Assembly: GCA_004376385.1 (NCBI GenBank)
Contig: SOJY01000065.1
Span: 1-5,768, forward strand
Direction of reading: 5' to 3'
DNA length: 5,768 nucleotides
DNA from: Candidatus Bathyarchaeum sp.
GTDB lineage: Archaea > Thermoproteota > Bathyarchaeia > Bathyarchaeales > Bathyarchaeaceae
The position numbers were made by a program, and so were the translations under genes. The first letter of the stretch is position 1. Each line of letters begins with the position of its first letter. Shown here piece by piece: positions 1 to 4,706 of this stretch. Under the pieces are notes generated by a model. The model worked only from the letters and a program-made list of their open reading frames with translations, was not told the DNA's origin and did not search any database.

Positions 1-23
1 CTCAAATCTTCATTTGAAATATT

Positions 24-46
24 TATTTATAATATAAAATATTTTT
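24..46 (+). promoter_or_regulatory. AT-rich candidate promoter for the first small ORF
   Basis: This segment is almost pure A/T and contains overlapping TATA-like words (TTTATAATATAAAATA). An archaeal TATA box here would place transcription start near position 60, about 20-25 bases ahead of the ATG at 83. AT-richness alone produces such words by chance, so the assignment is weak. Confidence 0.25.
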
Positions 47-82
47 AAACTTTAGCTTTGCATTGGTTTAAATGAATAAAAA

Positions 83-280
83 ATGTTAATTCAAGAACTT
101 GAAAGGGGCGTCCTCGATTTGAATGATGGAAAGAAAAAAGTCATGAAACTCAAAAAGGATGAAATTTGTATTCAAGGTTTTCGAATTGATCTGGATGGGA
201 AAATGGTTAGAGGGGTACCCCATAGGAACCAAGATGACTGCCACAGATTTTGTTATACTGATACTTGTGATTCCTTATAA
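83..280 (+). CDS. Small hypothetical protein, 65 aa
   Basis: I do not recognise this 65-residue frame. It is highly charged: residues 15-25 are rich in lysine, followed by a stretch around residues 26-44 that could form beta strands (ICIQGFRIDLDGK). The C-terminus is cysteine/histidine bearing (C53, H54, C57, C62), which could bind metal but matches no motif I can name. The first ATG of the frame is at 83; no Shine-Dalgarno site precedes it, so a leaderless or short-leader message from the AT-rich promoter at 24-46 would be needed. A perfect 10-bp palindrome GGGGTACCCC lies inside it at 212-221. It could be a real small gene, a decayed gene fragment, or a chance frame; the lack of neighbours in a clear operon keeps confidence low. 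Confidence 0.35.
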   Translation: MLIQELERGVLDLNDGKKKVMKLKKDEICIQGFRIDLDGKMVRGVPHRNQDDCHRFCYTDTCDSL

Positions 281-339
281 TGTCTTAACTGCGCGCGCAT
301 ATAGAATGTCTTTTATAGATTGAGGATTTAACCGGCAAA

Positions 340-531
340 GTGGTGATAGAATTTATCAATGATCATATAGGATACCAAATAAAAATAAGGAAACTTCAGG
401 CAAAAGCTCACCAACTCGAAAAAGTGCTATGTCCTGAAGTCGAAAGAAATTCAAAGAGATTTTTGACTGACCACAGTATTTACTTGGGGTGTGCGCATTA
501 CGCGCGCAAACCGCTCTCACAAATCCGCTAA
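340..531 (+). CDS. Small hypothetical protein, 63 aa, possibly a remnant
   Basis: This frame opens with GTG at 340, but it is open from the TAG at 316-318 and reads naturally upstream of the GTG (IEDLTGKVVIEFIND), so it may be the tail of a broken gene rather than a complete one. The first half (INDHIGYQIKIRKLQAKAHQ) looks helical and basic. I recognise no domain. The end of the frame runs through a GC-alternating patch (491-508) unlike its AT-rich surroundings, and there is no good ribosome binding site at the GTG. It overlaps an antisense frame (356-601, minus strand) that looks less protein-like. Chance frame, gene remnant and small real gene are all possible. Confidence 0.22.
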   Translation: MVIEFINDHIGYQIKIRKLQAKAHQLEKVLCPEVERNSKRFLTDHSIYLGCAHYARKPLSQIR

Positions 532-601
532 AAACTATCTGTTTCCTTCTCTTCTGTCTCTTTTTGTCTCTCCGAGAGTTTGTTTTTAGGGTAGTAAACA
601 A

Positions 602-612
602 TATTTTTTAAG
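602..612 (+). promoter_or_regulatory. TATA-like box ahead of the 636-801 hairpin
   Basis: The A/T tract here (TATTTTTTAA) sits about 25 bases upstream of position 630, the usual archaeal TATA-to-start distance. The long hairpin begins at 636, so a transcript from this box would start almost exactly at the base of the structure. The match is loose, and the region is AT-rich. Confidence 0.25.
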
Positions 613-630
613 CTAAAACAATTAGTTTAA

Positions 631-838
631 GTGAAATCCGTGGTGCTAATAATTCGAGAAAGGCTTTGCTGAGGCTCCGCACTAATTGAGGATTGAAAAC
701 GTGAAAAACTACGGCTGTTTTTAGCCAGCTTTTCAGTGGTCCTCAAATTCGACAGCATAACATCCAGAGTCTCAGTATCCATTTAAAAGAGCAATGTGGA
801 TAAGAAATTTTGAAAGTGAAGTTTCCTAGGGCTTTTTT
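631..838 (+). ncRNA. Candidate structured RNA: long nested hairpin with T-run end
   Basis: Five stems nest in order. Stem A pairs 636-647 with 790-801 (11 of 12 positions including three G-U pairs). Stem B pairs 659-663 with 779-784 (one bulged base). Stem C pairs 667-677 with 767-777 (11 pairs, two G-U). Stem D pairs 684-692 with 740-749 (9 pairs, one bulge). Stem E pairs 702-716 with 723-735 (12 pairs, closing a GTTTTT loop at 717-722). That is about 48 pairs in 166 bases. A TATA-like tract lies at 602-612 and a six-T run at 833-838 could end transcription. I could not match it to SRP RNA, RNase P RNA, tRNA or box C/D RNA. It could instead be a palindromic mobile remnant; the strand is inferred from the TATA-like box and T-run. 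Confidence 0.42.
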
Positions 839-870
839 ACATTTTAGTTACTTACGACTGCCTCAACATC

Positions 871-902
871 AAAAGAAAAAATCAGAAGAGAAAAAGAAAG
901 AG
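871..902 (-). terminator. T-rich terminator tract for the RAM-domain gene
   Basis: On the minus strand this tract reads as several T-runs broken by single bases (CTTTCTTTTTCTCTTCTGATTT and onward), beginning about 10 bases after the stop codon of the minus-strand gene that ends at 912. Archaeal RNA polymerase terminates at such oligo-T stretches without needing a hairpin, so this is the likely end of the RAM-gene transcript. Confidence 0.45.
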
Positions 903-911
903 GCTTTTGTG

Positions 912-1163
912 TTAACTTTTACTCATGTGAGTTTTAGCCACTATTAATGTGGCTGTTTGAAAGATGTCGGGTAACACTCTCAGTTTATCGGTTAGAAACT
1001 CGTTCAACTGATCTAAACTTTCAGTGTTTACTTTGATGATAGCATCGTATTCTCCGTACATCATACTTACCCTCGTGACTTCGTTTAAGTAGGCAATTTT
1101 TTTGAGGATATCCTTCTCGGTGCCCGGATTTAGTGTAACCAACACATATGCTAAGACAGCCAT
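912..1163 (-). CDS. Stand-alone Lrp/AsnC ligand-binding (RAM) domain protein
   Basis: This 83-residue protein is a lone RAM/AsnC-type ligand-binding domain, the effector-sensing half of Lrp-family regulators. Visible are the first beta strand (VLAYVLVTL, residues 3-11), a helix (EKDILKKIAYL), the diagnostic segment GEYDAIIKV (37-45), the second helix (TESLDQLNEFLTDKLRVLP, 47-65) and the last strand (TATLIVAK, 70-77). There is no helix-turn-helix, so it cannot bind DNA alone; in archaea such small proteins form ring-like oligomers that bind amino acids or partner with full Lrp proteins. The ATG at 1163 is preceded by a GGGGAAG stretch on the minus strand that can serve as ribosome binding site. 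It lies 97 bases downstream of the ROK kinase on the same strand, with its own TATA-like box. The ligand is not predictable. Confidence 0.9.
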   Translation of the reverse strand: MAVLAYVLVTLNPGTEKDILKKIAYLNEVTRVSMMYGEYDAIIKVNTESLDQLNEFLTDKLRVLPDIFQTATLIVAKTHMSKS

Positions 1164-1233
1164 CTGACTTCCCCGCCTAACAAACGTCTACACGGAAGAA
1201 CTTTAACCTTTTGCCTAACAACATACAAAGCTA

Positions 1234-1243
1234 GATTTAAAGC
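1234..1243 (-). promoter_or_regulatory. TATA-like box for the RAM-domain gene
   Basis: Read on the minus strand this is GCTTTAAATC, a good archaeal TATA element. It lies in the 97-base gap behind the ROK gene and would place transcription start near 1210, giving a leader of about 45 bases before the ATG at 1163. It suggests the RAM gene can be expressed separately from the kinase. Confidence 0.4.
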
Positions 1244-1260
1244 AGGAGCCAGAAGACAAC

Positions 1261-2253
1261 CTACAGACCAGCCCGCGGAGCTTTATCTACTAATTTTTGT
1301 GCCAAAGCAGCTGCCCCGATTGTCCCTGCATCAGCACCCAACGTAGCCTTCACAATCTCCAACTTTTCAACAGCAGCCTCCAATGCTCTATTTCGAGTAT
1401 TATCTTTCACAATCTGAATCAGCTCAGGAATACCCTCAACAACACCGCCCCCAAGAACCACAAGACAAGGATTGAAAGCATTAACGATGCTAACCACTCC
1501 AGCAGCTAAATATCGACCAGTCTCATCCACCAACAATCGAGCCAACAAATCGCCTTCCCGATAAGCTTGACTAACCGTAACCGCCGTAACTTGTTTAACA
1601 CTGCCCGCCAAAGACAGCAAACGCCGCCCCTCATGCGACAAAGTTCTAATCGCCTCTTGGGCACGCTCAGCAATTGCCCAACCACCAGCATAGGCTTCCA
1701 AACAACCCCTGTTAGGGCAACGACACTTTCGTCCATCATAAACAATTGTGATGTGCCCCAGTTCTCCGCCACTGTTACTGCAACCAGATAGGACTTTTCC
1801 GCCGCTTATGACTCCCCCACCTATACCAGTACCAACAAAAAGAACGGCTAAATCGTCTATGCCTCTTCCCGAGCCGTACCGCCATTCGCCCCAAGTAGCT
1901 GCACGAACATCATTAGTCACAACCACAGGTAGCCCAAGCTGTTTCTCCAGTTTCTTCTTTAAGGGAACATTTTGCCATCCCAAGTTGGGAGAACCGTGAA
2001 TAACTCCTTTCAGATCCACCTGAGCGGCTACACCGATTCCAAGAGCTTTAGCTTCTTGACCTGTTTTGCTGAGGCATACGTCTACTCCTGTTAAGATGTC
2101 GGCGATGACCCTGTTTGGCTCCTTTGAGGCGTGAATCAGGGATTTGTAGGCATATAAAAGGCGACCACTAGCATCCACTAACGCTACATTAACTTTGGTG
2201 CCTCCAAGATCAACACCTAACGTAATGGACTCATCAATCTTCTGTCCAAGCAT
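1261..2253 (-). CDS. ROK-family sugar kinase (glucokinase-like)
   Basis: This 330-residue cytoplasmic protein has the normal length and motif order of ROK sugar kinases, which phosphorylate glucose or related hexoses with ATP. Visible motifs are the phosphate-binding loop GVDLGGTK (13-20), the catalytic aspartate D115 in VTNDVRAATWGE, the second phosphate loop VGTGIGGG (140-147), GELGH (163-167) with sugar-binding E164 and zinc ligand H167, the zinc motif CRCPNRGCLEAY with C177, C179 and C184 plus sugar-contacting E186, and the adenosine-side LVVLGGGV (264-271). All catalytic and zinc residues are present. No helix-turn-helix precedes the kinase domain, so it is an enzyme rather than a ROK repressor. 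I chose ATG 2253: an AGGTG sits about 9 bases upstream. A GTG at 2265 would add four residues but lacks a ribosome binding site and lies in that AGGTG. Glucose, fructose, N-acetylmannosamine and similar substrates cannot be separated by eye. Confidence 0.93.
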   Translation of the reverse strand: MLGQKIDESITLGVDLGGTKVNVALVDASGRLLYAYKSLIHASKEPNRVIADILTGVDVCLSKTGQEAKALGIGVAAQVDLKGVIHGSPNLGWQNVPLKKKLEKQLGLPVVVTNDVRAATWGEWRYGSGRGIDDLAVLFVGTGIGGGVISGGKVLSGCSNSGGELGHITIVYDGRKCRCPNRGCLEAYAGGWAIAERAQEAIRTLSHEGRRLLSLAGSVKQVTAVTVSQAYREGDLLARLLVDETGRYLAAGVVSIVNAFNPCLVVLGGGVVEGIPELIQIVKDNTRNRALEAAVEKLEIVKATLGADAGTIGAAALAQKLVDKAPRAGL

Positions 2254-2358
2254 GACGCTAGACACCTGACAAGTATTTCAAGAAAAAATTGACTCATGTC
2301 TTTCAACCTTTTTGTTTCTCCAAAGGCTCTTCCGAGAAAACATATGGTTCATCTTAAG

Positions 2359-2366
2359 CTTATAAA
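2359..2366 (+). promoter_or_regulatory. TATA-like box for the homing endonuclease gene
   Basis: CTTATAAA is close to the archaeal TATA consensus and would start transcription near 2390, roughly 90 bases ahead of the ATG at 2479. It lies in the divergent spacer between the minus-strand ROK gene and this plus-strand gene. Confidence 0.35.
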
Positions 2367-2478
2367 CCTGTATTAAACATAGTTTTTCAAGATCAAAATA
2401 AGCAAGACCTCTATCACCCTCTATAGTGATTATCCAGAATGAGATTTGGAGAGGATTGATTATGATCGGGGGAAGAGA

Positions 2479-2976
2479 ATGCATAAATTGAGTGTGATTG
2501 ATGTTCTTCCGCCAGAAGATTATCGAAGAGGATATGTTGCTGGATTTTTCGATGCTGACGGGTTTGTAGGTCTCTATATCCGAAACGATCGTCCTACACC
2601 CATTATTTGTTTCACGAATACTCATGTTCATGTTTTGAACTGGTTGCGTACCTTGGTATTTCAACTTGAGGAGATAGATTATATCCATGTATACCCCAAG
2701 AGCAGACAAATCAAAATATCCAGATGGGATCAAGTAGAGAAATTCGTTAACATCTTCAAAACTCTCTGCATCGTAAAAAGAAGGCAACTAGAGTTGCTGG
2801 ACGAAGCTATCAAAAAACGTCGGGAACTGATTGCAAACCGTAAAGGTAGAAAATTATATGCTAATCAAGATATAGAAGCCTTCAGAAAAATTGAACAACA
2901 AATCAAAGAAGAGAAAGGTAATATTAAGAAACATTGGGAATTCGCAGTAAAAGGTTTTTTTCCTATTTTTGGGTAG
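2479..2976 (+). CDS. LAGLIDADG homing endonuclease, free-standing, single motif
   Basis: The protein carries one LAGLIDADG motif, VAGFFDADG, at residues 20-28 of 165; the second aspartate (D27) is the expected metal-binding catalytic residue. The following strand pattern (FVGLYIRNDRPTPIICFTNTH) and the lysine/glutamate-rich helical C-terminus (about 100-155, partly coiled-coil-like) fit the archaeal single-motif class, which acts as a homodimer on a pseudo-palindromic site. A second LAGLIDADG motif is absent, so it is not the monomeric type. The gene is not inside another reading frame or a visible RNA gene, so neither intein nor intron host can be seen. I prefer the ATG at 2479, preceded by a purine-rich GGGGG stretch; a TTG at 2446 would add 11 residues but has no ribosome binding site. 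The catalytic residue is intact, so it may be active. Alternative: a domesticated DNA-binding protein. Confidence 0.85.
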   Translation: MHKLSVIDVLPPEDYRRGYVAGFFDADGFVGLYIRNDRPTPIICFTNTHVHVLNWLRTLVFQLEEIDYIHVYPKSRQIKISRWDQVEKFVNIFKTLCIVKRRQLELLDEAIKKRRELIANRKGRKLYANQDIEAFRKIEQQIKEEKGNIKKHWEFAVKGFFPIFG

Positions 2977-3090
2977 CACGTTTATCTATAGAAAAGATAG
3001 GCTGTCAAAGAAATCTGTAGAAACCTAGATAGGGTAGTGGGGTTTATGCTGGGAAATTCTTTGGGATTTTCGTTCATAGGAGGGCCTTTT

Positions 3091-3192
3091 GTGACTATGA
3101 AGATGGGGAGACAGGACTTGTTTTTGTGTTTTTTGCGGTTTATAGTTTATTTTCATTACAAACCCTGCATAGCCAACGTTAACAAATATTAA
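3091..3192 (+). CDS. Possible small protein, 33 aa, behind a strong ribosome binding site
   Basis: A GTG at 3091 (with ATG at 3097 in frame) lies 7 bases after AGGAGG at 3078-3083, the same Shine-Dalgarno sequence and spacing used by the UPF0147 gene downstream. The frame reads MTMKMGRQDLFLC and then a hydrophobic stretch (about residues 10-21) followed by a polar tail, ending at TAA 3190-3192. A single short membrane-associated segment is possible. I recognise no family. The ribosome binding site and the ATG fall within or beside the two arms of an inverted repeat (3073-3079 and 3095-3101) that could mask the start in the message. The strong site is the main support; a chance AGGAGG in a spacer is the main alternative. 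Confidence 0.3.
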   Translation: MTMKMGRQDLFLCFLRFIVYFHYKPCIANVNKY

Positions 3193-3308
3193 ACCCTTCT
3201 GAACAAACTTTACAGGTAGAATATATTTTTGCTGCAGGTTAATTAACTATCTATCGTCTGTTTCACGTTAAAGCTGAATCGCCGAATGAATGGCTCGCCC
3301 GCAAACAG

Positions 3309-3315
3309 TATAAAT
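3309..3315 (+). promoter_or_regulatory. TATA-like box for the UPF0147 gene
   Basis: TATAAAT here would start transcription near 3337-3340, inside the inverted repeat at 3321-3347. A second TATA-like word (TTTATA, 3325-3330) within the left arm would give a start near 3353. Either gives a leader of roughly 30-50 bases before the ATG at 3386. Confidence 0.4.
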
Positions 3316-3320
3316 CGTCG

Positions 3321-3347
3321 CCTATTTATAGGATAAGAATAAATAGG
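3321..3347. repeat. Inverted repeat at the UPF0147 promoter, possible operator
   Basis: CCTATTTAT (3321-3329) and ATAAATAGG (3339-3347) are perfect 9-bp inverted arms around a 9-base spacer. They lie between or over the two TATA-like words and the expected transcription start of the UPF0147 gene. This is the position and shape of a dimeric repressor site; it could also form a hairpin at the 5' end of the message. No regulator is identified. Confidence 0.4.
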
Positions 3348-3372
3348 TTACATCTCGTTTAAGCAGTGTTAT

Positions 3373-3378
3373 AGGAGG
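3373..3378 (+). promoter_or_regulatory. Ribosome binding site of the UPF0147 gene
   Basis: AGGAGG is a full Shine-Dalgarno match 7 bases before the ATG at 3386 and fixes that start. Confidence 0.7.
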
Positions 3379-3385
3379 CTTCTAC

Positions 3386-3664
3386 ATGGTGCGCAAAAAG
3401 AAACTACAGGAATACGAGAAAAGAATAGAAGAAGCCATGAATGTACTTGGCATGGTTTCCGAAGACACTACAACTCCACGAAACATAAGAAGAGCAGCGA
3501 AACAATCCATCACATCTCTTCAACTCGCAGACATCACTCCAGCCGTCAGAGCAGCAAACGCCATATCAACTCTCGACGAAATCTTGCAGGACCCCAACAT
3601 GCCCCCGTACACCAGAGTGAAACTCTGGAACGTCATGAGCCTACTCGAAGCAATCAAAGACTAA
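3386..3664 (+). CDS. UPF0147 family protein
   Basis: This 92-residue protein matches the archaeal UPF0147 family in length and in its C-terminal signature (ISTLDEILQDPNMPPYTRVKLWNVMSLLE, residues 60-89). The whole protein appears helical, with a basic N-terminus (VRKKKLQEYEKR), a middle segment TTPRNIRRAAKQSI (29-42) and the conserved proline-containing loop DPNMPPYTR. No catalytic residues or membrane segment are visible. The molecular function of the family is unknown to me; it is widely kept in archaea and cytosolic, so a housekeeping role is a guess. Start ATG 3386 is fixed by AGGAGG at 3373-3378. It stands alone: more than 300 bases separate it from the next gene, and an inverted repeat sits at its promoter. 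Confidence 0.92.
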   Translation: MVRKKKLQEYEKRIEEAMNVLGMVSEDTTTPRNIRRAAKQSITSLQLADITPAVRAANAISTLDEILQDPNMPPYTRVKLWNVMSLLEAIKD

Positions 3665-3776
3665 AACCTGCAGAACAATCAAATGGCTGTTTTCGCTCAT
3701 CTCCAACAGGACATAAACACCATAACAGCGGGATCTTCATCCTTTTCTTTTCCGTATGATTTGTGGGTTCAAATAG

Positions 3777-3812
3777 TTAGGTTCCCTGATTCAAGATTTT
3801 TTTGAAACCTAA
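3777..3812 (+). terminator. Inverted repeat with T7 run, likely terminator of UPF0147
   Basis: TTAGGT (3777-3782) pairs with ACCTAA (3807-3812), and inside it TTCAA (3790-3794) pairs with TTGAA (3802-3806). The loop and start of the right arm contain seven Ts (3797-3803). The T-run is sufficient for archaeal termination, and an earlier T-rich tract at 3741-3752 may help. It is 130 bases after the UPF0147 stop. Confidence 0.4.
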
Positions 3813-3825
3813 ACGAAAGCCAAGT

Positions 3826-3843
3826 GCCCGCCTGAAGGGCAGG
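3826..3843. repeat. Small GC-rich hairpin
   Basis: GCCC (3826-3829) can pair with GGGC (3837-3840), or alternatively CCTG (3831-3834) with CAGG (3840-3843). It is a compact GC patch in an AT-rich spacer, directly after the terminator-like repeat. The two mutually exclusive pairings are seen; any switching role is conjecture. Confidence 0.3.
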
Positions 3844-3978
3844 TCTATGGAGCATGGCAAATGTAATATTGCTTAGGATTTTTTAGGGGTATGTGTGCAT
3901 AAAAGCTTTTGACAGAGACTGCCTACCACTTTATTAACAGGAAATCCGTTATTGCAAAATTTCTGAAAGGATGAGACC

Positions 3979-4617
3979 ATGAACAAGTTCGACAGAGACC
4001 TAGAAATTCTGGTTCGAAGATTAAACATGGATACCAACAAAGAAGCCCAGAAAAAACTGAATGTTTTAAAAGATAATCTGATTCGTTTGCATGAAGAGAA
4101 TGTTGTCAAGATCAACCATTCAGTTATGGAGCTCGTATGCGCCAAACATTTGATTCTTAAGGGCTATGAAGTGGACATTGAACGACCAGTAGATGGGTTG
4201 ATATGTGATCTGTACGGAGTGAAGGGCTTAGGCTCCCACATTGTTGAGATAGAGACTGGTTTCATTCCCCCAAGTCACGCCCTTGACCCCGCTAACTACC
4301 GCAAATCAAGGATAGCCAGCAAAATAATCCGATACGGTAACCACTCAGACAAGTTTGCCTTAGGCGTCCCACCATATTATCTGCTACAGATTCCCGATAT
4401 ACTAGTAAAACCGCCTAGAGACAGAACAAAAGAAGACCTGAAGTACCTCAAAACTCTCTGTGACTTATACTACAAGAACCCGCCAGTTAGTCTCGACGAA
4501 ATCAGAAACGCTCGCATACACACAATCTACATAATAGACATGGACGACATAGCAATAAGGGAAGTTGATCCTGTAACATACCTAGAGAAAAGGTCAATCT
4601 TTTCGTCGGCAACATAA
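3979..4617 (+). CDS. Conserved-type archaeal protein with possible PD-(D/E)xK nuclease core
   Basis: This 212-residue soluble protein is of a kind I associate with archaeal hypothetical proteins, but I cannot name the family. After a charged helical N-terminus (1-45) comes HSVMELVCAKHLILKGYEVDIERP (47-70), with E51 on a helix and a strand after it; then CDLYG with D77, then HIVEIETG with E90 and E92, then a helix RIASKIIRYG with K115. E in helix, D at the end of a strand, E-x-E on the next strand and a basic helix is the order of restriction-endonuclease-like PD-(D/E)xK cores, with glutamate where lysine is usual. The C-terminal part (170-200) gives a strand IHTIYIIDMDD. The ATG at 3979 has AAAGGATG just upstream. 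The HD-hydrolase gene follows after 89 bases on the same strand. The nuclease reading is inference; a nucleic-acid-binding role without cleavage is possible. Confidence 0.82.
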   Translation: MNKFDRDLEILVRRLNMDTNKEAQKKLNVLKDNLIRLHEENVVKINHSVMELVCAKHLILKGYEVDIERPVDGLICDLYGVKGLGSHIVEIETGFIPPSHALDPANYRKSRIASKIIRYGNHSDKFALGVPPYYLLQIPDILVKPPRDRTKEDLKYLKTLCDLYYKNPPVSLDEIRNARIHTIYIIDMDDIAIREVDPVTYLEKRSIFSSAT

Positions 4618-4661
4618 AACAGGAAAACAGAGTTTTAGCCTTTAGGTTTGCGCTGCTTAAG

Positions 4662-4672
4662 ATTATTATATT
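4662..4672 (+). promoter_or_regulatory. TATA-like box for the HD-domain gene
   Basis: ATTATTATATT would start transcription near 4690-4697, just ahead of the GGGTGA ribosome binding site (4692-4697) and the ATG at 4707. If used, the leader would be very short. Co-transcription with the upstream gene across the 89-base gap is the alternative. Confidence 0.25.
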
Positions 4673-4706
4673 CTGCGCCTATAGTTTAAGCGGGTGAAAA
4701 CAGAGA

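Larger units (their letters stand above)
2977..3385. other. Long spacer between endonuclease and UPF0147 genes
   Basis: About 400 bases without a confident gene. It holds a small hairpin (TATCT/AGATA near 2984-3000), an inverted repeat TTCATAG/CTATGAA (3073-3079 and 3095-3101), a possible 33-codon ORF at 3091-3192, a perfect palindrome GTTAATTAAC at 3238-3247, TATA-like words at 3218-3227 and 3309-3315, and the 9-bp inverted repeat at 3321-3347. I see no tRNA, CRISPR repeat or insertion sequence end. Confidence 0.5.
3665..3978. other. Spacer between UPF0147 and the nuclease-like gene
   Basis: No coding frame convinces here. The spacer holds a T-rich tract at 3741-3752, a seven-T run at 3797-3803 within an inverted repeat (3777-3812), a GC hairpin at 3826-3843, and a TATA-like ATAAAA near 3899-3904 for the downstream gene. 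A tRNA-like GTTCAAAT word near 3767-3774 has no matching stems. Confidence 0.5.

Noticed and set aside
356..601. 81-codon minus-strand ORF
   Set aside because: It is antisense to 340-531 with a low-complexity Arg/Lys start and no recognisable motif or ribosome binding site.
685..700. ATTGAGGATTGAAAAC resembling the 3' end of an archaeal CRISPR repeat, with a 10-base match at 319-328
   Set aside because: There is no series of regularly spaced copies and no cas gene. The second copy is part of hairpin stem D, and a 10-base match in AT-rich DNA is weak.
1506..1999. Several ORFs of 70-88 codons on both strands inside the ROK gene
   Set aside because: They are shadows of a well-supported ROK kinase frame with all motifs intact.
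2278..2787. 169-codon minus-strand ORF just upstream of the ROK gene, spaced as if in an operon
   Set aside because: It runs antisense through the LAGLIDADG gene, whose plus-strand frame carries a recognisable motif. The minus-strand translation shows no domain, so it is a shadow frame.
3238..3247. Perfect palindrome GTTAATTAAC next to CTGCAG
   Set aside because: Short palindromes are expected in AT-rich spacers, and it is about 60-85 bases upstream of the likely UPF0147 TATA boxes with no second copy seen.
3760..3785. GGTTCAAAT word like a tRNA T-arm
   Set aside because: The flanking bases do not form a T stem, and no acceptor, D or anticodon arms can be found around it.
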